Shown here piece after piece: positions 23,892 through 34,903 of a stretch of DNA of 64,000 nucleotides. The stretch comes from Streptomyces rhizoryzae. GTDB taxonomy: Bacteria > Actinomycetota > Actinomycetes > Streptomycetales > Streptomycetaceae. The position numbers were made by a program, and so were the translations under genes. The number at the start of each line of letters is the position of its first letter. Position 1 is the stretch's first letter. The notes below the pieces were generated by a model that saw only the letters and a list, made by a program, of their open reading frames with translations, made no database searches and was not told the origin of the DNA. The DNA is taken from NCBI RefSeq assembly GCF_023155275.1, contig NZ_JALMUV010000024.1, forward strand, positions 1 through 64,000. The letters run 5' to 3'.

Positions 23892-25718
23892 CTACTCCAC
23901 CGTCACCGACTTGGCGAGGTTGCGGGGCTTGTCGATGTCCCGGCCCAGGGCCAGCGCGGTGTGGTACGCCAGCAGCTGGAGCGGGATGCCCATCAGGATC
24001 GGGTCCAGCTCGGGCTCGTTCTTCGGCACCACGATGGTGTGGTCGGCCTTCTCCTGCTCCTGGTGCGCGACGGCGAGGATCCGGCCGCTGCGGGCCTTGA
24101 TCTCCTCCAGCGCGGCGCGGTTCTTCTCCAGCAGGTCGTCGTCGGGCACGATCGCGACCGTCGGCATCGCGGGCTCGATGAGCGCCAGCGGGCCGTGCTT
24201 GAGCTCCGAGGCCGGGTACGCCTCGGCGTGGATGTAGGAGACCTCCTTGAGCTTCAGGGACGCCTCGCGGGCCACCGGGTAGCCCCGGACCCGGCCGATG
24301 AACATCATCGACCGCGCGTCGGCGTACTGCGCCGACAGCTCCTTGATCTGCTCCTCGCCCTTGAGGATCTCGTCGATCTGGCCGGGCAGCTTCCGCAGGC
24401 CCTCGATGATCCGCTTGCCGTCCGCCACGGACAGGTCGCGGATCCGGCCCAGGTGCAGGGCCAGCAGCGCGAAGGAGACCACCATGTTGGTGAAGCACTT
24501 GGTGGAGACCACGCAGACCTCCGGGCCGGCGTGCACGTAGATGCCGCCGTCGGTCTCCCGGGCGATCGCCGAGCCGACCACGTTGACCAGGCCCAGCACC
24601 CGGGCGCCCTTGCGCTTGAGCTCCTGGACGGCGGCCAGCACGTCGTAGGTCTCACCGGACTGGGAGACCGCGACGTAGAGGGTGTCGGGGTCCACGACCG
24701 GGTTGCGGTAGCGGAACTCGGAGGCCGGCTCGGCGTCCGAGGGGATGCGCGCCAGCTCCTCGATCATCTGGGCGCCGATCTGGCCGGCGTGGTACGAGGT
24801 GCCGCAGCCCAGGATCTTCACCCGGCGCACCGCGCGCGCCTCGCGGGCGTCGAGGTTGAGGCCGCCGAGGTGCACGGTGGAGAAGCGGTCGTCGATCCGG
24901 CCGCGCAGCGCCCGGTCCACCGCCTCCGCCTGCTCGGAGATCTCCTTGTGCATGTAGGTGTCGTGGCCGCCCAGGTCGTAGGACTCGGCCGCGTACTCGA
25001 CGGTCTCCGGCGTCGCCGTCGTGCGGGAGCCCTCGGTGGTGTACGTGCGGTAGTCGTCGGCCTTGAGGGTGGCCATCTCGCCGTCGTCGAGGGTGACGAC
25101 CTGGCGGGTGTGCGAGACCAGCGCGGCGACGTCGGAGGAGACGAACATCTCGTGCTCGCCGATGCCCAGCACGACCGGGGAGCCGTTGCGGGCCACCACG
25201 ATGCGGTCGGCGAAGTCGGCGTGCAGCACCGCGATGCCGTAGGTGCCCTCGATGTGGCGGAGCGCCTCGCGGACCTTCTCCTCCAGCGTCGGGGCGGTGG
25301 AGCGGCCGACAAGGTGGGCGAGGACCTCGGTGTCGGTCTCGGAGGCGAACTCCACCCCGTCCGCGGTCAGCCGGGCGCGCAGTTCGGCGGCGTTGTCGAT
25401 GATGCCGTTGTGGACGACGGCGACCTTGCCCGAGGCGTCCAGGTGCGGGTGGGCGTTCTCGTCGGTGGGCGCGCCGTGGGTGGCCCAGCGGGTGTGCGCG
25501 ATACCGGTGGTGCCCGCGAACTTCTTCGGCAGCCGGGACTCCAGCTCCCGCACCCGGCCCTTGGCCTTGGCGGTCTTCAGGCCCGCGGCCTTGCCGGTGC
25601 CGCTCGCGTGGATGGCGATACCGGCCGAGTCGTAGCCGCGGTACTCCAGGCGCTGGAGGCCCTCCAGGAGCAGCGGCGCGACATCGCGTTTACCGATATA
25701 TCCGACGATCCCGCACAT
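23892..25718 (-). CDS. glmS: Glutamine-fructose-6-phosphate aminotransferase (isomerising)
   Basis: A 608-residue enzyme making glucosamine-6-phosphate from fructose-6-phosphate and glutamine, the entry step to UDP-GlcNAc for the cell wall. The start is fixed by MCGIVGYIG, because the Cys after Met is the glutaminase nucleophile. The N-terminal GATase class II domain covers about 1-240 (GIAHTRWATHG, NGIIDNAAEL). Two SIS isomerase domains follow (GCGTSYHAG and SQSGETYDVL), and the end is KSVTVE. A small protein gene lies 60 bases upstream on the same strand and probably shares its promoter. Confidence 0.97.
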   Translation of the reverse strand: MCGIVGYIGKRDVAPLLLEGLQRLEYRGYDSAGIAIHASGTGKAAGLKTAKAKGRVRELESRLPKKFAGTTGIAHTRWATHGAPTDENAHPHLDASGKVAVVHNGIIDNAAELRARLTADGVEFASETDTEVLAHLVGRSTAPTLEEKVREALRHIEGTYGIAVLHADFADRIVVARNGSPVVLGIGEHEMFVSSDVAALVSHTRQVVTLDDGEMATLKADDYRTYTTEGSRTTATPETVEYAAESYDLGGHDTYMHKEISEQAEAVDRALRGRIDDRFSTVHLGGLNLDAREARAVRRVKILGCGTSYHAGQIGAQMIEELARIPSDAEPASEFRYRNPVVDPDTLYVAVSQSGETYDVLAAVQELKRKGARVLGLVNVVGSAIARETDGGIYVHAGPEVCVVSTKCFTNMVVSFALLALHLGRIRDLSVADGKRIIEGLRKLPGQIDEILKGEEQIKELSAQYADARSMMFIGRVRGYPVAREASLKLKEVSYIHAEAYPASELKHGPLALIEPAMPTVAIVPDDDLLEKNRAALEEIKARSGRILAVAHQEQEKADHTIVVPKNEPELDPILMGIPLQLLAYHTALALGRDIDKPRNLAKSVTVE

Positions 25719-25778
25719 ATAGTGACCCTTCTCGTTGGTGTTCACGGGTGCCCGGCCGTCCCGGCCGGTCCGCGCCGG

Positions 25779-26054
25779 TCAGCCGTAGACCAGCCGGCGC
25801 AGCTGGCGCAGTGAGAGCGACGGAGGGGACACGGCGCGGTGCGGCAGCTCGTGGGAGATCCGCTCGAAGATCACCTCGTTCCGCAGCCCCTGGGACTGTA
25901 GTTCGCGGTGGCGGCGGCGGACGAAACCCTCCGTGGTCTCGTCGAAGTACGCGAGCACGTCCAGTACCACCCGGGCCGCCTCGCCGCGCTGGAGCGGCGT
26001 GCTGCGGACCAGGTGGTCGATGAGGTCCTCGTGGGACGGACGGCGTTCGAGCAC
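25779..26054 (-). CDS. Small conserved protein upstream of glmS
   Basis: A roughly 91-residue basic protein of unknown function. It is mostly helical: RRPSHEDLIDHLVRSTPLQ, VVLDVLAYFDETTEGFVRRR and a C-terminal SLSLRQLRRLVYG. GTG 26054 is a best guess. There is no strong ribosome site, and the frame stays open further upstream through a non-coding-looking stretch that holds an 18-bp palindrome. Position and spacing (60 bases) suggest co-transcription with glmS. A link to amino-sugar supply is inference. Confidence 0.7.
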   Translation of the reverse strand: MLERRPSHEDLIDHLVRSTPLQRGEAARVVLDVLAYFDETTEGFVRRRHRELQSQGLRNEVIFERISHELPHRAVSPPSLSLRQLRRLVYG

Positions 26055-26094
26055 CCGTCGATATTGGAGGGCCGCGCGGAGAAGTGCAAGAAAT

Positions 26095-26112
26095 CTGCCC
26101 GATATCGGGCAG
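26095..26112. promoter_or_regulatory. Perfect 18-bp palindrome in a divergent promoter region
   Basis: CTGCCCGATATCGGGCAG is perfectly self-complementary. It lies in the 230-base region between the small protein-glmS unit and the divergent GH20 hexosaminidase, about 40 bases upstream of the proposed GTG start. It looks like a dimeric repressor site. It does not match the DasR site pattern as I know it. Confidence 0.6.
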
Positions 26113-26284
26113 GACGCGCCGAACGTGCCCGGAAAACCGGTCCGCACCTTGACCGGCCCCCGGCCGCGCGGTACGCATGGTCACCGTCCGGTCGCTCCAC
26201 GCCATACCGCACGCGTCCCGCCGCACGCCCCGCGGACCGCGCCGCCGCACGTGCCGCTCCCGAAGCCCGCCGAAGGGACCGCCC

Positions 26285-27886
26285 ATGAGACGAAGCCGAC
26301 TCCTGTTCTCGCTGCTGCTGGTCGCCGCCGCCGGGACGGTGACCACCGCCGCCGTACCGCAGCAGCGCCCCGCGGCCACCGCCCCCGTCCCGCTGGACCG
26401 GGTGATCCCGGCGCCCGCCTCGGTCCGCCCGGCCGGCGCCGCCTACACGATCGGCGCCGGCACCCGGATCCGGGTGCCGGCCAACTCCGCCGAGGCCCGC
26501 CGCATCGCCGGCTACCTCGCCGGACTGCTCCGGCCCGCCACCGGCTACCCGCTGCCGGTCACCACCCGGGGCGGCGCGGACGGCATCGTCTTCCGGCTCG
26601 GCGGCCGCGACACCCGCGGGCTCGGCCCGGAGGGCTACCGGCTGACCTCCGGCGGCCGCGCGGTGACCATCAGCGCCGCCCGCCCGGCCGGCCTCTTCCA
26701 CGGCGTCCAGACCCTGCGCCAGCTGCTGCCGGCCGCGGTCGAGAAGGACAGCCGGCAGCCCGGCCCCTGGCGGGTCGCCGGCGGCACGATCGCGGACACC
26801 CCGCGCTACGCCTACCGCGGCGCGATGCTCGACGTCTCCCGGCACTTCTTCACCGTCGGCCAGGTCAAGCGGTACATCGACCAGCTCGCCCAGTACAAGA
26901 TCAACACCCTGCACCTGCACCTGTCCGACGACCAGGGCTGGCGGATCGCCATCGACTCCTGGCCGCGGCTGGCCGCCCACGGCGGCTCCACCCAGGTCGG
27001 CGGCGGCCCCGGCGGCCACTACACCAAGGCCGACTACCGCGAGATCGTCCGCTACGCCGCGAGCCGCTACCTCACCGTCGTCCCCGAGATCGACATGCCC
27101 GGCCACACCAACGCCGCGCTCGCCTCGTACGCCGACCTCAACTGCGACGGGCAGGCCCCGCCGCTCTACACCGGCACCAAGGTCGGCTTCAGCTCGCTGT
27201 GCGTCCCCAAGAAGATCACCTACGACTTCGCCGCGGACGTCATCCGGGAGATCGCGGCGCTCACCCCCGGGCGCTACCTCCACATCGGCGGCGACGAGGC
27301 GCACTCCACCAGCCACGAGGACTACGTCGCCTTCATGGACAAGGTGCAGCCGCTGGTGGCCGAGCACGGCAAGACCGTCATCGGCTGGCACCAGCTGACC
27401 GGCGCACGCCCCGCCAAGGGGGCGCTCGCCCAGTACTGGGGCTACGACCGGACGGGCGCGCAGGAGCGGCAGCAGGTCGCCGACGCCGCGAGGAACGGCA
27501 CCCGGCTGATCCTCTCGCCCGCCGACCGCGCCTACCTCGACATGAAGTACGACAAGGACACCCCGCTCGGCCTGAGCTGGGCGGGCTACGTCGACGTCCG
27601 GCGCGCCTACGACTGGGACCCGGGCGGCTACCTGGCGGGCGTGCCGGCCGGCGCGGTGCTCGGCGTCGAGGCACCGCTGTGGACGGAGACCCTGGCGACC
27701 TCGGCGGACCTGGAGTACATGGCGTTCCCCCGGCTCCCCGGCATCGCCGAACTGGGCTGGTCCCCGGCCCGTACCCACGACTGGGACAGTTACCGCACCC
27801 GCCTCGCCGCCCAGGCCCCCCGCTGGGACGCCCAGGGCATCCACTACTACCGGGCGCCGGGGGTGGGGTGGCCGGACGGGGGGTGA
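26285..27886 (+). CDS. Secreted beta-N-acetylhexosaminidase (GH20)
   Basis: A 533-residue exo-hydrolase that removes terminal GlcNAc/GalNAc from chito-oligosaccharides and glycans. A short Sec signal peptide (RRSRLLFSLLLVAAAGTVTTAA) is followed by a GH20b alpha/beta domain (about 40-165). The TIM barrel comes next, with DVSRHFF, HLHLSDDQGWRI, VPEIDMPGHTNAAL and the catalytic Asp-Glu pair in HIGGDEAH. LGVEAPLWTET carries substrate-binding Trp and Glu. AAGGGAC precedes ATG 26285. It is divergent from glmS and may share the palindromic operator. Confidence 0.96.
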   Translation: MRRSRLLFSLLLVAAAGTVTTAAVPQQRPAATAPVPLDRVIPAPASVRPAGAAYTIGAGTRIRVPANSAEARRIAGYLAGLLRPATGYPLPVTTRGGADGIVFRLGGRDTRGLGPEGYRLTSGGRAVTISAARPAGLFHGVQTLRQLLPAAVEKDSRQPGPWRVAGGTIADTPRYAYRGAMLDVSRHFFTVGQVKRYIDQLAQYKINTLHLHLSDDQGWRIAIDSWPRLAAHGGSTQVGGGPGGHYTKADYREIVRYAASRYLTVVPEIDMPGHTNAALASYADLNCDGQAPPLYTGTKVGFSSLCVPKKITYDFAADVIREIAALTPGRYLHIGGDEAHSTSHEDYVAFMDKVQPLVAEHGKTVIGWHQLTGARPAKGALAQYWGYDRTGAQERQQVADAARNGTRLILSPADRAYLDMKYDKDTPLGLSWAGYVDVRRAYDWDPGGYLAGVPAGAVLGVEAPLWTETLATSADLEYMAFPRLPGIAELGWSPARTHDWDSYRTRLAAQAPRWDAQGIHYYRAPGVGWPDGG

Positions 27887-28138
27887 GCGGGGCGGGGTGA
27901 GCCGGGCGGGGGTGCGGCTGCCGGACCGGTGGGGCCCGGTCGCCCGGTGCGGCCGCCGTCCCGTGGTGGGGCCGCGGGCCTTCGGTGGGGCCGCGGCCCC
28001 GGGGAATTCCGGCTGTCCGCGCCGCGTTGCGGCCCCGCAGGGGGCGTTGCGGCCCCCTACGGGATCCGTTCGGGTCCCCCCGAGGGGTGCCGCCCCCCGG
28101 AGGGCGCACCCTGGCCGTGCGCTCTCCCCGGCAGCGGG

Positions 28139-29293
28139 TCAGAACCCCAGTTCGCGGGCGATCAGCATGCGTTGGACCTCGCTGGTGCCCTCGCCGATTT
28201 CGAGGATCTTGGCGTCGCGCCACATGCGGGCGACCGGGTATTCGTTCATGAAGCCGTAGCCGCCGTGGATCTGGGTGGCCTCGCGGGCGTTGTCGACCGC
28301 GACGGTGGAGGAGTACAGCTTGGCGAGCGCGGCCTCCTTCTTGAACGGTTCGCCGTGGACGAGCCGGGAGGCGGCGTCGCGCCAGGCCAGGCGGGAGGTG
28401 TGGGCGCGCAGCTCCATGTCGGCGAGCTTGAACTGGATGGCCTGGTTGGCGCCGATGGGGCGGCCGAAGGCGTGCCGCTCCTTGGCGTACTTCACCGATT
28501 CGTCCACACAGCCCTGGGCCAGGCCGGTGGCCAGCGCGGCGATGGCGATCCGGCCCTCGTCCAGGGTGCGGAGGAACTGCGCGTAGCCGCGGCCCTCCGC
28601 GCCGAGGAGGTTGCCGGCCGGGACGCGGACGTCGGCGAAGGACAGCTCGCGGGTGTCCGAGGCGTTCCAGCCGACCTTGGAGTACGGGGCGGCGACCGTG
28701 AAGCCGGGGGTGCCGGACGGCACGATGATCGCGGAGATCTCCGGGGAGCCGTCGGCCTTGCGGCCGGTGACCGCGGTGACCGTCACCAGGCCGGTGATGT
28801 CCGTACCGGAGTTGGTGATGAAGCACTTGCTGCCGTTGATCACCCAGTCGTCGCCGTCCCGCACCGCCGTGGTGCGGGTGGCGCCGGCGTCCGAGCCGCC
28901 GTCCGGCTCGGTCAGGCCGAAGGCGCCGAGCAGCTCGCCGCTGCACAGCTTCGGCAGCCACTCCCGCTTCTGCTCCTCGGTGCCGAAGCGGTAGACCGGC
29001 ATGGCGCCCAGCGAGACCCCGGCCTCCAGGGTGATGGCCACCGAGGAGTCGACCCGGGCCAGCTCCTCCAGGGCGATGCCGAGCGCCAGGTAGTCGCCGC
29101 CCATCCCGCCGTACTCCTCGGGGAACGGCAGGCCGAACAGGCCCATCTGGCCCATCTGGCGGACGATGTCGTAGGGGAAGGCGTGCTGCTCGTAGTACGC
29201 GCCGATCTCCGGGGCGACGACGTCGTGCGCGAACGCCTCGACCGTGCGCCGGAGTTCTTCCAGCTCGTCGGGCAGGCGGTGGTCCAGGGACAT
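28139..29293 (-). CDS. Acyl-CoA dehydrogenase (isovaleryl/branched-chain type)
   Basis: A 384-residue FAD enzyme oxidising an acyl-CoA to the 2,3-enoyl-CoA. The family signatures are GAFGLTEPDGGSDAGATRT (flavin-binding strand), a mid-domain helix with ERHAFGRPIG, and the C-terminal QIHGGYGFMNEYPVARMWRD and IGEGTSEVQRMLIAR. AAGGAGTG precedes ATG 29293, 2 bases after the HMG-CoA lyase stop. As the last gene of a carboxylase/lyase operon it is probably the isovaleryl-CoA dehydrogenase step of leucine breakdown. The exact substrate is inferred from context. Confidence 0.93.
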   Translation of the reverse strand: MSLDHRLPDELEELRRTVEAFAHDVVAPEIGAYYEQHAFPYDIVRQMGQMGLFGLPFPEEYGGMGGDYLALGIALEELARVDSSVAITLEAGVSLGAMPVYRFGTEEQKREWLPKLCSGELLGAFGLTEPDGGSDAGATRTTAVRDGDDWVINGSKCFITNSGTDITGLVTVTAVTGRKADGSPEISAIIVPSGTPGFTVAAPYSKVGWNASDTRELSFADVRVPAGNLLGAEGRGYAQFLRTLDEGRIAIAALATGLAQGCVDESVKYAKERHAFGRPIGANQAIQFKLADMELRAHTSRLAWRDAASRLVHGEPFKKEAALAKLYSSTVAVDNAREATQIHGGYGFMNEYPVARMWRDAKILEIGEGTSEVQRMLIARELGF

Positions 29294-29295
29294 GG

Positions 29296-30266
29296 TCACT
29301 CCTTGTGGGGCCGTGCCTGATTCATCTGCGCAAGGACGGTGCGCGAGGGACTGGGGCGGCCCAGGACCCCGGCCAGCCAGACGCTGGCCGCGGTCAGCCG
29401 CGCCAGATCGACGCCGGTCTCGATGCCGAGGCCGTGCAGCATCCACACGAGGTCTTCGGTGGCGAGGTTGCCGGTGGCGCTCTTGGCGTACGGGCAGCCG
29501 CCCAGGCCGCCCGCCGAGGCGTCGACGGTGGTGACGCCGTGCTGGAGCGCGGCGAGGGTGTTGGCGAGGGCCTGCCCGTAGGTGTCGTGGAAGTGGACGC
29601 CCAGGTGCGAGGTGGGCACGCCCGCGTCGTTGAGCGCGGTGAGCAGGCCGCGGACGTGGCCGGGGGTGGCCACGCCGATGGTGTCGCCCAGGCTCAGCTC
29701 GTCGCAGCCGAGGTCGAGCAGGGCCCGGCAGACCCGGACGACCTGCGCGAGGGGCACCGGGCCCTCCCACGGGTCGCCGAAGCACATGGAGAGGTAGCCG
29801 CGGACGTGGAGGCCCTCGTCGCGGGCGCGGCGGACGACCGGTTCGAACATGGCCAGGGCCTCGTCGACGGTGCGGTTGAGGTTGGCCCGGGCGAACGACT
29901 CGGTGGCGCTGCCGAAGACCGCGATCCGGCGGGCGCCCAGGGCCAGCGCGCGCGCCAGGCCCTTCTCGTTGGGCACCAGCACCGGCAGCCGTTCGGCGTC
30001 CAGGCCGTCCAGCATGGGGAACAGCTGCTCGGCGTCGGCGAGTTGGGGGACCCACTTGGGGTGGACGAAGCTGGTGGCCTCGATCACCGGGAGGCCGGCG
30101 GCGGCCAGTTTGCGGATGAACTCCGCCTTGACCTCGGTGGGGACCGTCCGCGCTTCGTTCTGGAGGCCGTCGCGCGGGCCGACCTCGTGGATCCGTACGC
30201 GGGCGGGCAGGCCCGGTGCGGGGACCGTCATGGGGAGCCCGGTGGCCGGGGCGTCGTCGGTGGGGG

Positions 30267-30270
<4 letters not shown>
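29296..30270 (-). CDS. Hydroxymethylglutaryl-CoA lyase
   Basis: A 324-residue TIM-barrel enzyme that splits HMG-CoA into acetyl-CoA and acetoacetate, the last step of leucine degradation. EVGPRDGLQNE is the start of the DRE-type active site, HFHDTYGQAL holds metal-ligand histidines, and GGLGGCPYAKSATGN contains the conserved signature Cys. The start overlaps the carboxylase alpha stop (ATGA) with a GGAGGAGAC site inside the upstream gene, so translation is coupled. Confidence 0.95.
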
Positions 30271-32303
<2,033 letters not shown>

Positions 32304-32386
32304 GGGTCCTCTCAGGTCCGTCACGTCCGTCGCATCCGTCGCGACCGCCGCTTGCGTCGCGTCCGTCACATCGGTCATGTCCGCCC

Positions 32387-34033
32387 TCACATCCGGAAGA
32401 CGCCGAAGCGCGGCGCGTCGCTGTCCCGTCCGGGCAGCGGGGCGTTGGCGCAGGCGGTCAGGGCCAGGCCGAGGACCTCGCGGGTCTCCAGCGGGTCGAT
32501 GACGCCGTCGTCCCACAGCCGGGCGGTGGCGTAGTAGGCGTTGCCCTGGGTCTCGTACTGGGCGCGGATCGGCTCCTTGAAGGCGGCCTCGTCCGCCGTG
32601 CTCCACTCCTCGCCGCGCGCCTCCAGCTGGTCGCGCTTGACGGTGGCCAGGACCGACGCGGCCTGTTCGCCGCCCATCACCGAGATCTTGGCGTTGGGCC
32701 ACATCCACAGGAAGCGGGGGGAGTAGGCCCGGCCGCACATGGAGTAGTTGCCCGCCCCGTAGGAGCCGCCGATGACGACGGTCAGCTTGGGGACGCGGGT
32801 GCAGGCGACCGCGGTGACCATCTTGGCGCCGTGCTTGGCGATGCCGCCGGCCTCGTAGTCGCGGCCGACCATGAAGCCGGAGATGTTCTGGAGGAACAGC
32901 AGCGGGATGCCGCGCTGGTCGCACAGCTCGATGAAGTGGGCGCCCTTCTGGGCGGATTCGGAGAACAGGATGCCGTTGTTGGCGACGATGCCGACCGGGT
33001 GGCCGTGGAGGTGGGCGAAGCCGGTAACCAGGGTGGTGCCGTACTCGGCCTTGAACTCCGCGAAGCGGGAGCCGTCGGTGATCCGGGCGATCACCTCGCG
33101 GACGTCGTAGGGCGTGCGGGAGTCCACCGGGACCGCGCCGTAGAGCCCGGCGGGGTCGGCCTTGGGCTCCTCGACGGGCCGGACGGGCCAGGGCAGCGGC
33201 GGGCGGTCGCCGAGCGTGGAGACCAGGGTGCGGACGATCCGCAGCGCGTGCGCGTCGTCCTCGGCGAGGTGGTCGGTGACGCCGGAGACCCGGGAGTGCA
33301 CCTCGCCGCCGCCCAGCTCCTCGGCGGTGACCACCTCGCCGGTGGCCGCCTTCACCAGCGGCGGACCGCCGAGGAAGATCGTGCCCTGCTCCCGGACGAT
33401 CACCGCCTCGTCGCTCATCGCCGGGACGTACGCGCCGCCGGCCGTGCAGGAGCCCAGCACCGCGGCGATCTGCGGGATGCCGGCGGCGGACATCCGGGCC
33501 TGGTTGTAGAAGATCCGCCCGAAGTGCTCGCGGTCGGGGAAGACCTCGTCCTGCATCGGCAGGAACGCGCCGCCGGAGTCGACCAGGTACAGGCACGGGA
33601 GGCGGTTCTCCAGCGCGACCTCCTGGGCGCGCAGGTGCTTCTTGACCGTCATCGGGTAGTACGTGCCGCCCTTGACGGTGGCGTCGTTGGCGACGATCAC
33701 GGTCTCCCGGCCGCTGACCCGGCCGATGCCGGCGATCACCCCGGCGGCCGGTGCGGCCCCGCCGTACATCCCGTCCGCCGCCAGCGGCGCCAGCTCCAGG
33801 AACGGCGAGCCGGGGTCCAGCAGCGCGTCGACGCGGTCCCGGGGCAGCAGTTTGCCGCGGGCGGTGTGCCGGGCCCGGGCCTTCTCACCGCCGCCCAGCC
33901 GGGCCGCGGCCAGCTTCCCGCGGAGCCGCTCGGCCAGCTCGCGGTGCGCGGCCTCGTTGGCCCGCCAGGCGTCGGACGCCGGGTCTGCGGTGCTCGCCAG
34001 CACCGGTGCCTGCTCGATGGCCTCCATCGCCAT
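32387..34033 (-). CDS. Acyl-CoA carboxylase beta subunit (carboxyltransferase, methylcrotonyl-CoA type)
   Basis: A 548-residue carboxyltransferase. RHTARGKLLPRDRVDALLDPGSPF begins the crotonase-type N-domain. VDSGGAFLPMQDEVFPD and SCTAGGAYVPAMSDE form the CoA/biotin pocket. The C-domain has LFLQNISGFMVGRDYEAGGIAKHGAKM, GGSYGAGNYSMCGRAY and WPNAKISVMGGEQAA, a pattern typical of methylcrotonyl-CoA/geranyl-CoA carboxylases. GAGGGGGCCC precedes ATG 34033. It is the first gene of the liu-type operon and is divergent from a TetR gene, with inverted repeats between. Confidence 0.95.
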   Translation of the reverse strand: MAMEAIEQAPVLASTADPASDAWRANEAAHRELAERLRGKLAAARLGGGEKARARHTARGKLLPRDRVDALLDPGSPFLELAPLAADGMYGGAAPAAGVIAGIGRVSGRETVIVANDATVKGGTYYPMTVKKHLRAQEVALENRLPCLYLVDSGGAFLPMQDEVFPDREHFGRIFYNQARMSAAGIPQIAAVLGSCTAGGAYVPAMSDEAVIVREQGTIFLGGPPLVKAATGEVVTAEELGGGEVHSRVSGVTDHLAEDDAHALRIVRTLVSTLGDRPPLPWPVRPVEEPKADPAGLYGAVPVDSRTPYDVREVIARITDGSRFAEFKAEYGTTLVTGFAHLHGHPVGIVANNGILFSESAQKGAHFIELCDQRGIPLLFLQNISGFMVGRDYEAGGIAKHGAKMVTAVACTRVPKLTVVIGGSYGAGNYSMCGRAYSPRFLWMWPNAKISVMGGEQAASVLATVKRDQLEARGEEWSTADEAAFKEPIRAQYETQGNAYYATARLWDDGVIDPLETREVLGLALTACANAPLPGRDSDAPRFGVFRM

Positions 34034-34092
34034 GGGCCCCCTCGCTCGGTCGCTGCCGCCGGGCGGGGCGGGGTGTGCTCCGTGCCCAAGCG

Positions 34093-34140
34093 GGTTAATA
34101 GGCGTTAACCTCTTCCCCTTCAGGTTAACGACCACTAACC
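34093..34140. promoter_or_regulatory. Nested GTTAAC inverted repeats, probable TetR operator
   Basis: Inner arms CGTTAACCT (34103-34111) and AGGTTAACG (34122-34130) are a perfect 9-base inverted repeat with a 10-base spacer. Outer half-sites GGTTAAT (34093-34099) and ACTAACC (34134-34140) form a second, near-perfect repeat. Half-sites are spaced about 10 bases apart on each side, putting them on the same DNA face. The block lies between the carboxylase operon and the divergent TetR gene. Confidence 0.7.
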
Positions 34141-34161
34141 GCCCTGTCTACAATCGACGGC

Positions 34162-34800
34162 ATGAGCAATGCGCACGCCCCCGCCCCGACCAGCCGCCGC
34201 GAGCAGATCCTCAAGGAGGCCGCCCGGCTCTTCGCGGAGCGCGGCTTCCACGGCGTCGGCGTGGACGAGATAGGGGCGGCCGTGGGCATCTCGGGGCCCG
34301 GCCTCTACCGGCACTTCGCCGGCAAGGACGCGATGCTCGCCGAACTCCTCGTCGGCATCAGCGAGCGGCTGCTGGCCGGCGGCCGGATGCGGGTCGCGGA
34401 GGGCGGCGAGACCCCCGCCGCGGTGCTCGACGCGCTGATCGGCGGGCACATCGACTTCGCGCTCGACGACCGCCCGCTGATCACCCTGCACGACCGCGAG
34501 CTGGACCGCCTCCGGGAGGCCGACCGCAAGCGGGTCCGCCAGCTCCAGCGGCAGTACGTGGAGCTGTGGGTGGAGGTGGTCCGGCAGGTCCACCCCGGGT
34601 CGCCGGAGTCCGAGGTGCGGGCCGCGGTGCACGCCGTCTTCGGGCTGCTGAACTCCACCCCGCACCTGGGCCGCCCCGGCTCCCTGCCGGGCCGTACCGA
34701 GATGGCCCGGCTGCTGCACCGGCTCGCGCTGGGGGCGTTCGGCGCGGTGGACGGTGCGGCGGCGGACGCCCCGGCGGGCGCCGCGCGGGCCGCGGGCTGA
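34162..34800 (+). CDS. TetR-family regulator of the adjacent catabolic operon
   Basis: A 212-residue repressor-type protein. The N-terminal HTH is EQILKEAARLFAERGFHGVG with VGISGPGLYRHFAGKDAM. The C-terminal helical ligand domain has RKRVRQLQRQYVELWVEVVR and an Ala-rich end. It is divergent from the carboxylase beta gene, with the nested GTTAAC repeats in the 128-base gap, so it very likely controls leucine/isovalerate catabolism and possibly itself. The ligand is probably an acyl-CoA, which is inference. Confidence 0.93.
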   Translation: MSNAHAPAPTSRREQILKEAARLFAERGFHGVGVDEIGAAVGISGPGLYRHFAGKDAMLAELLVGISERLLAGGRMRVAEGGETPAAVLDALIGGHIDFALDDRPLITLHDRELDRLREADRKRVRQLQRQYVELWVEVVRQVHPGSPESEVRAAVHAVFGLLNSTPHLGRPGSLPGRTEMARLLHRLALGAFGAVDGAAADAPAGAARAAG

Positions 34801-34860
34801 CCGGTCCGGCGGGGTGCCCCGACCCCTGGACAGCCCTGGTGACCGGCCGGTAGCTTGCGC

Positions 34861-34875
34861 TGAGCAAACGCTTAG
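34861..34875. promoter_or_regulatory. TGAGCAAACGCTTAG inverted repeat upstream of acyl-CoA dehydrogenase
   Basis: TGAGC-aaac-GCTTA is an imperfect palindrome 29 bases upstream of ATG 34904. Motifs of this kind are found at TetR-type fatty-acid regulator sites in actinobacteria. It may overlap the promoter of this gene. Confidence 0.45.
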
Positions 34876-34903
34876 CCAGGTGTGGCGGTGAGGGAGGCCA
34901 GGC

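Noticed and set aside
25719..25778. glmS ribozyme upstream of glmS
   Set aside because: The 60-base gap is too short and has no glmS ribozyme core. Such ribozymes are known mainly from Firmicutes.
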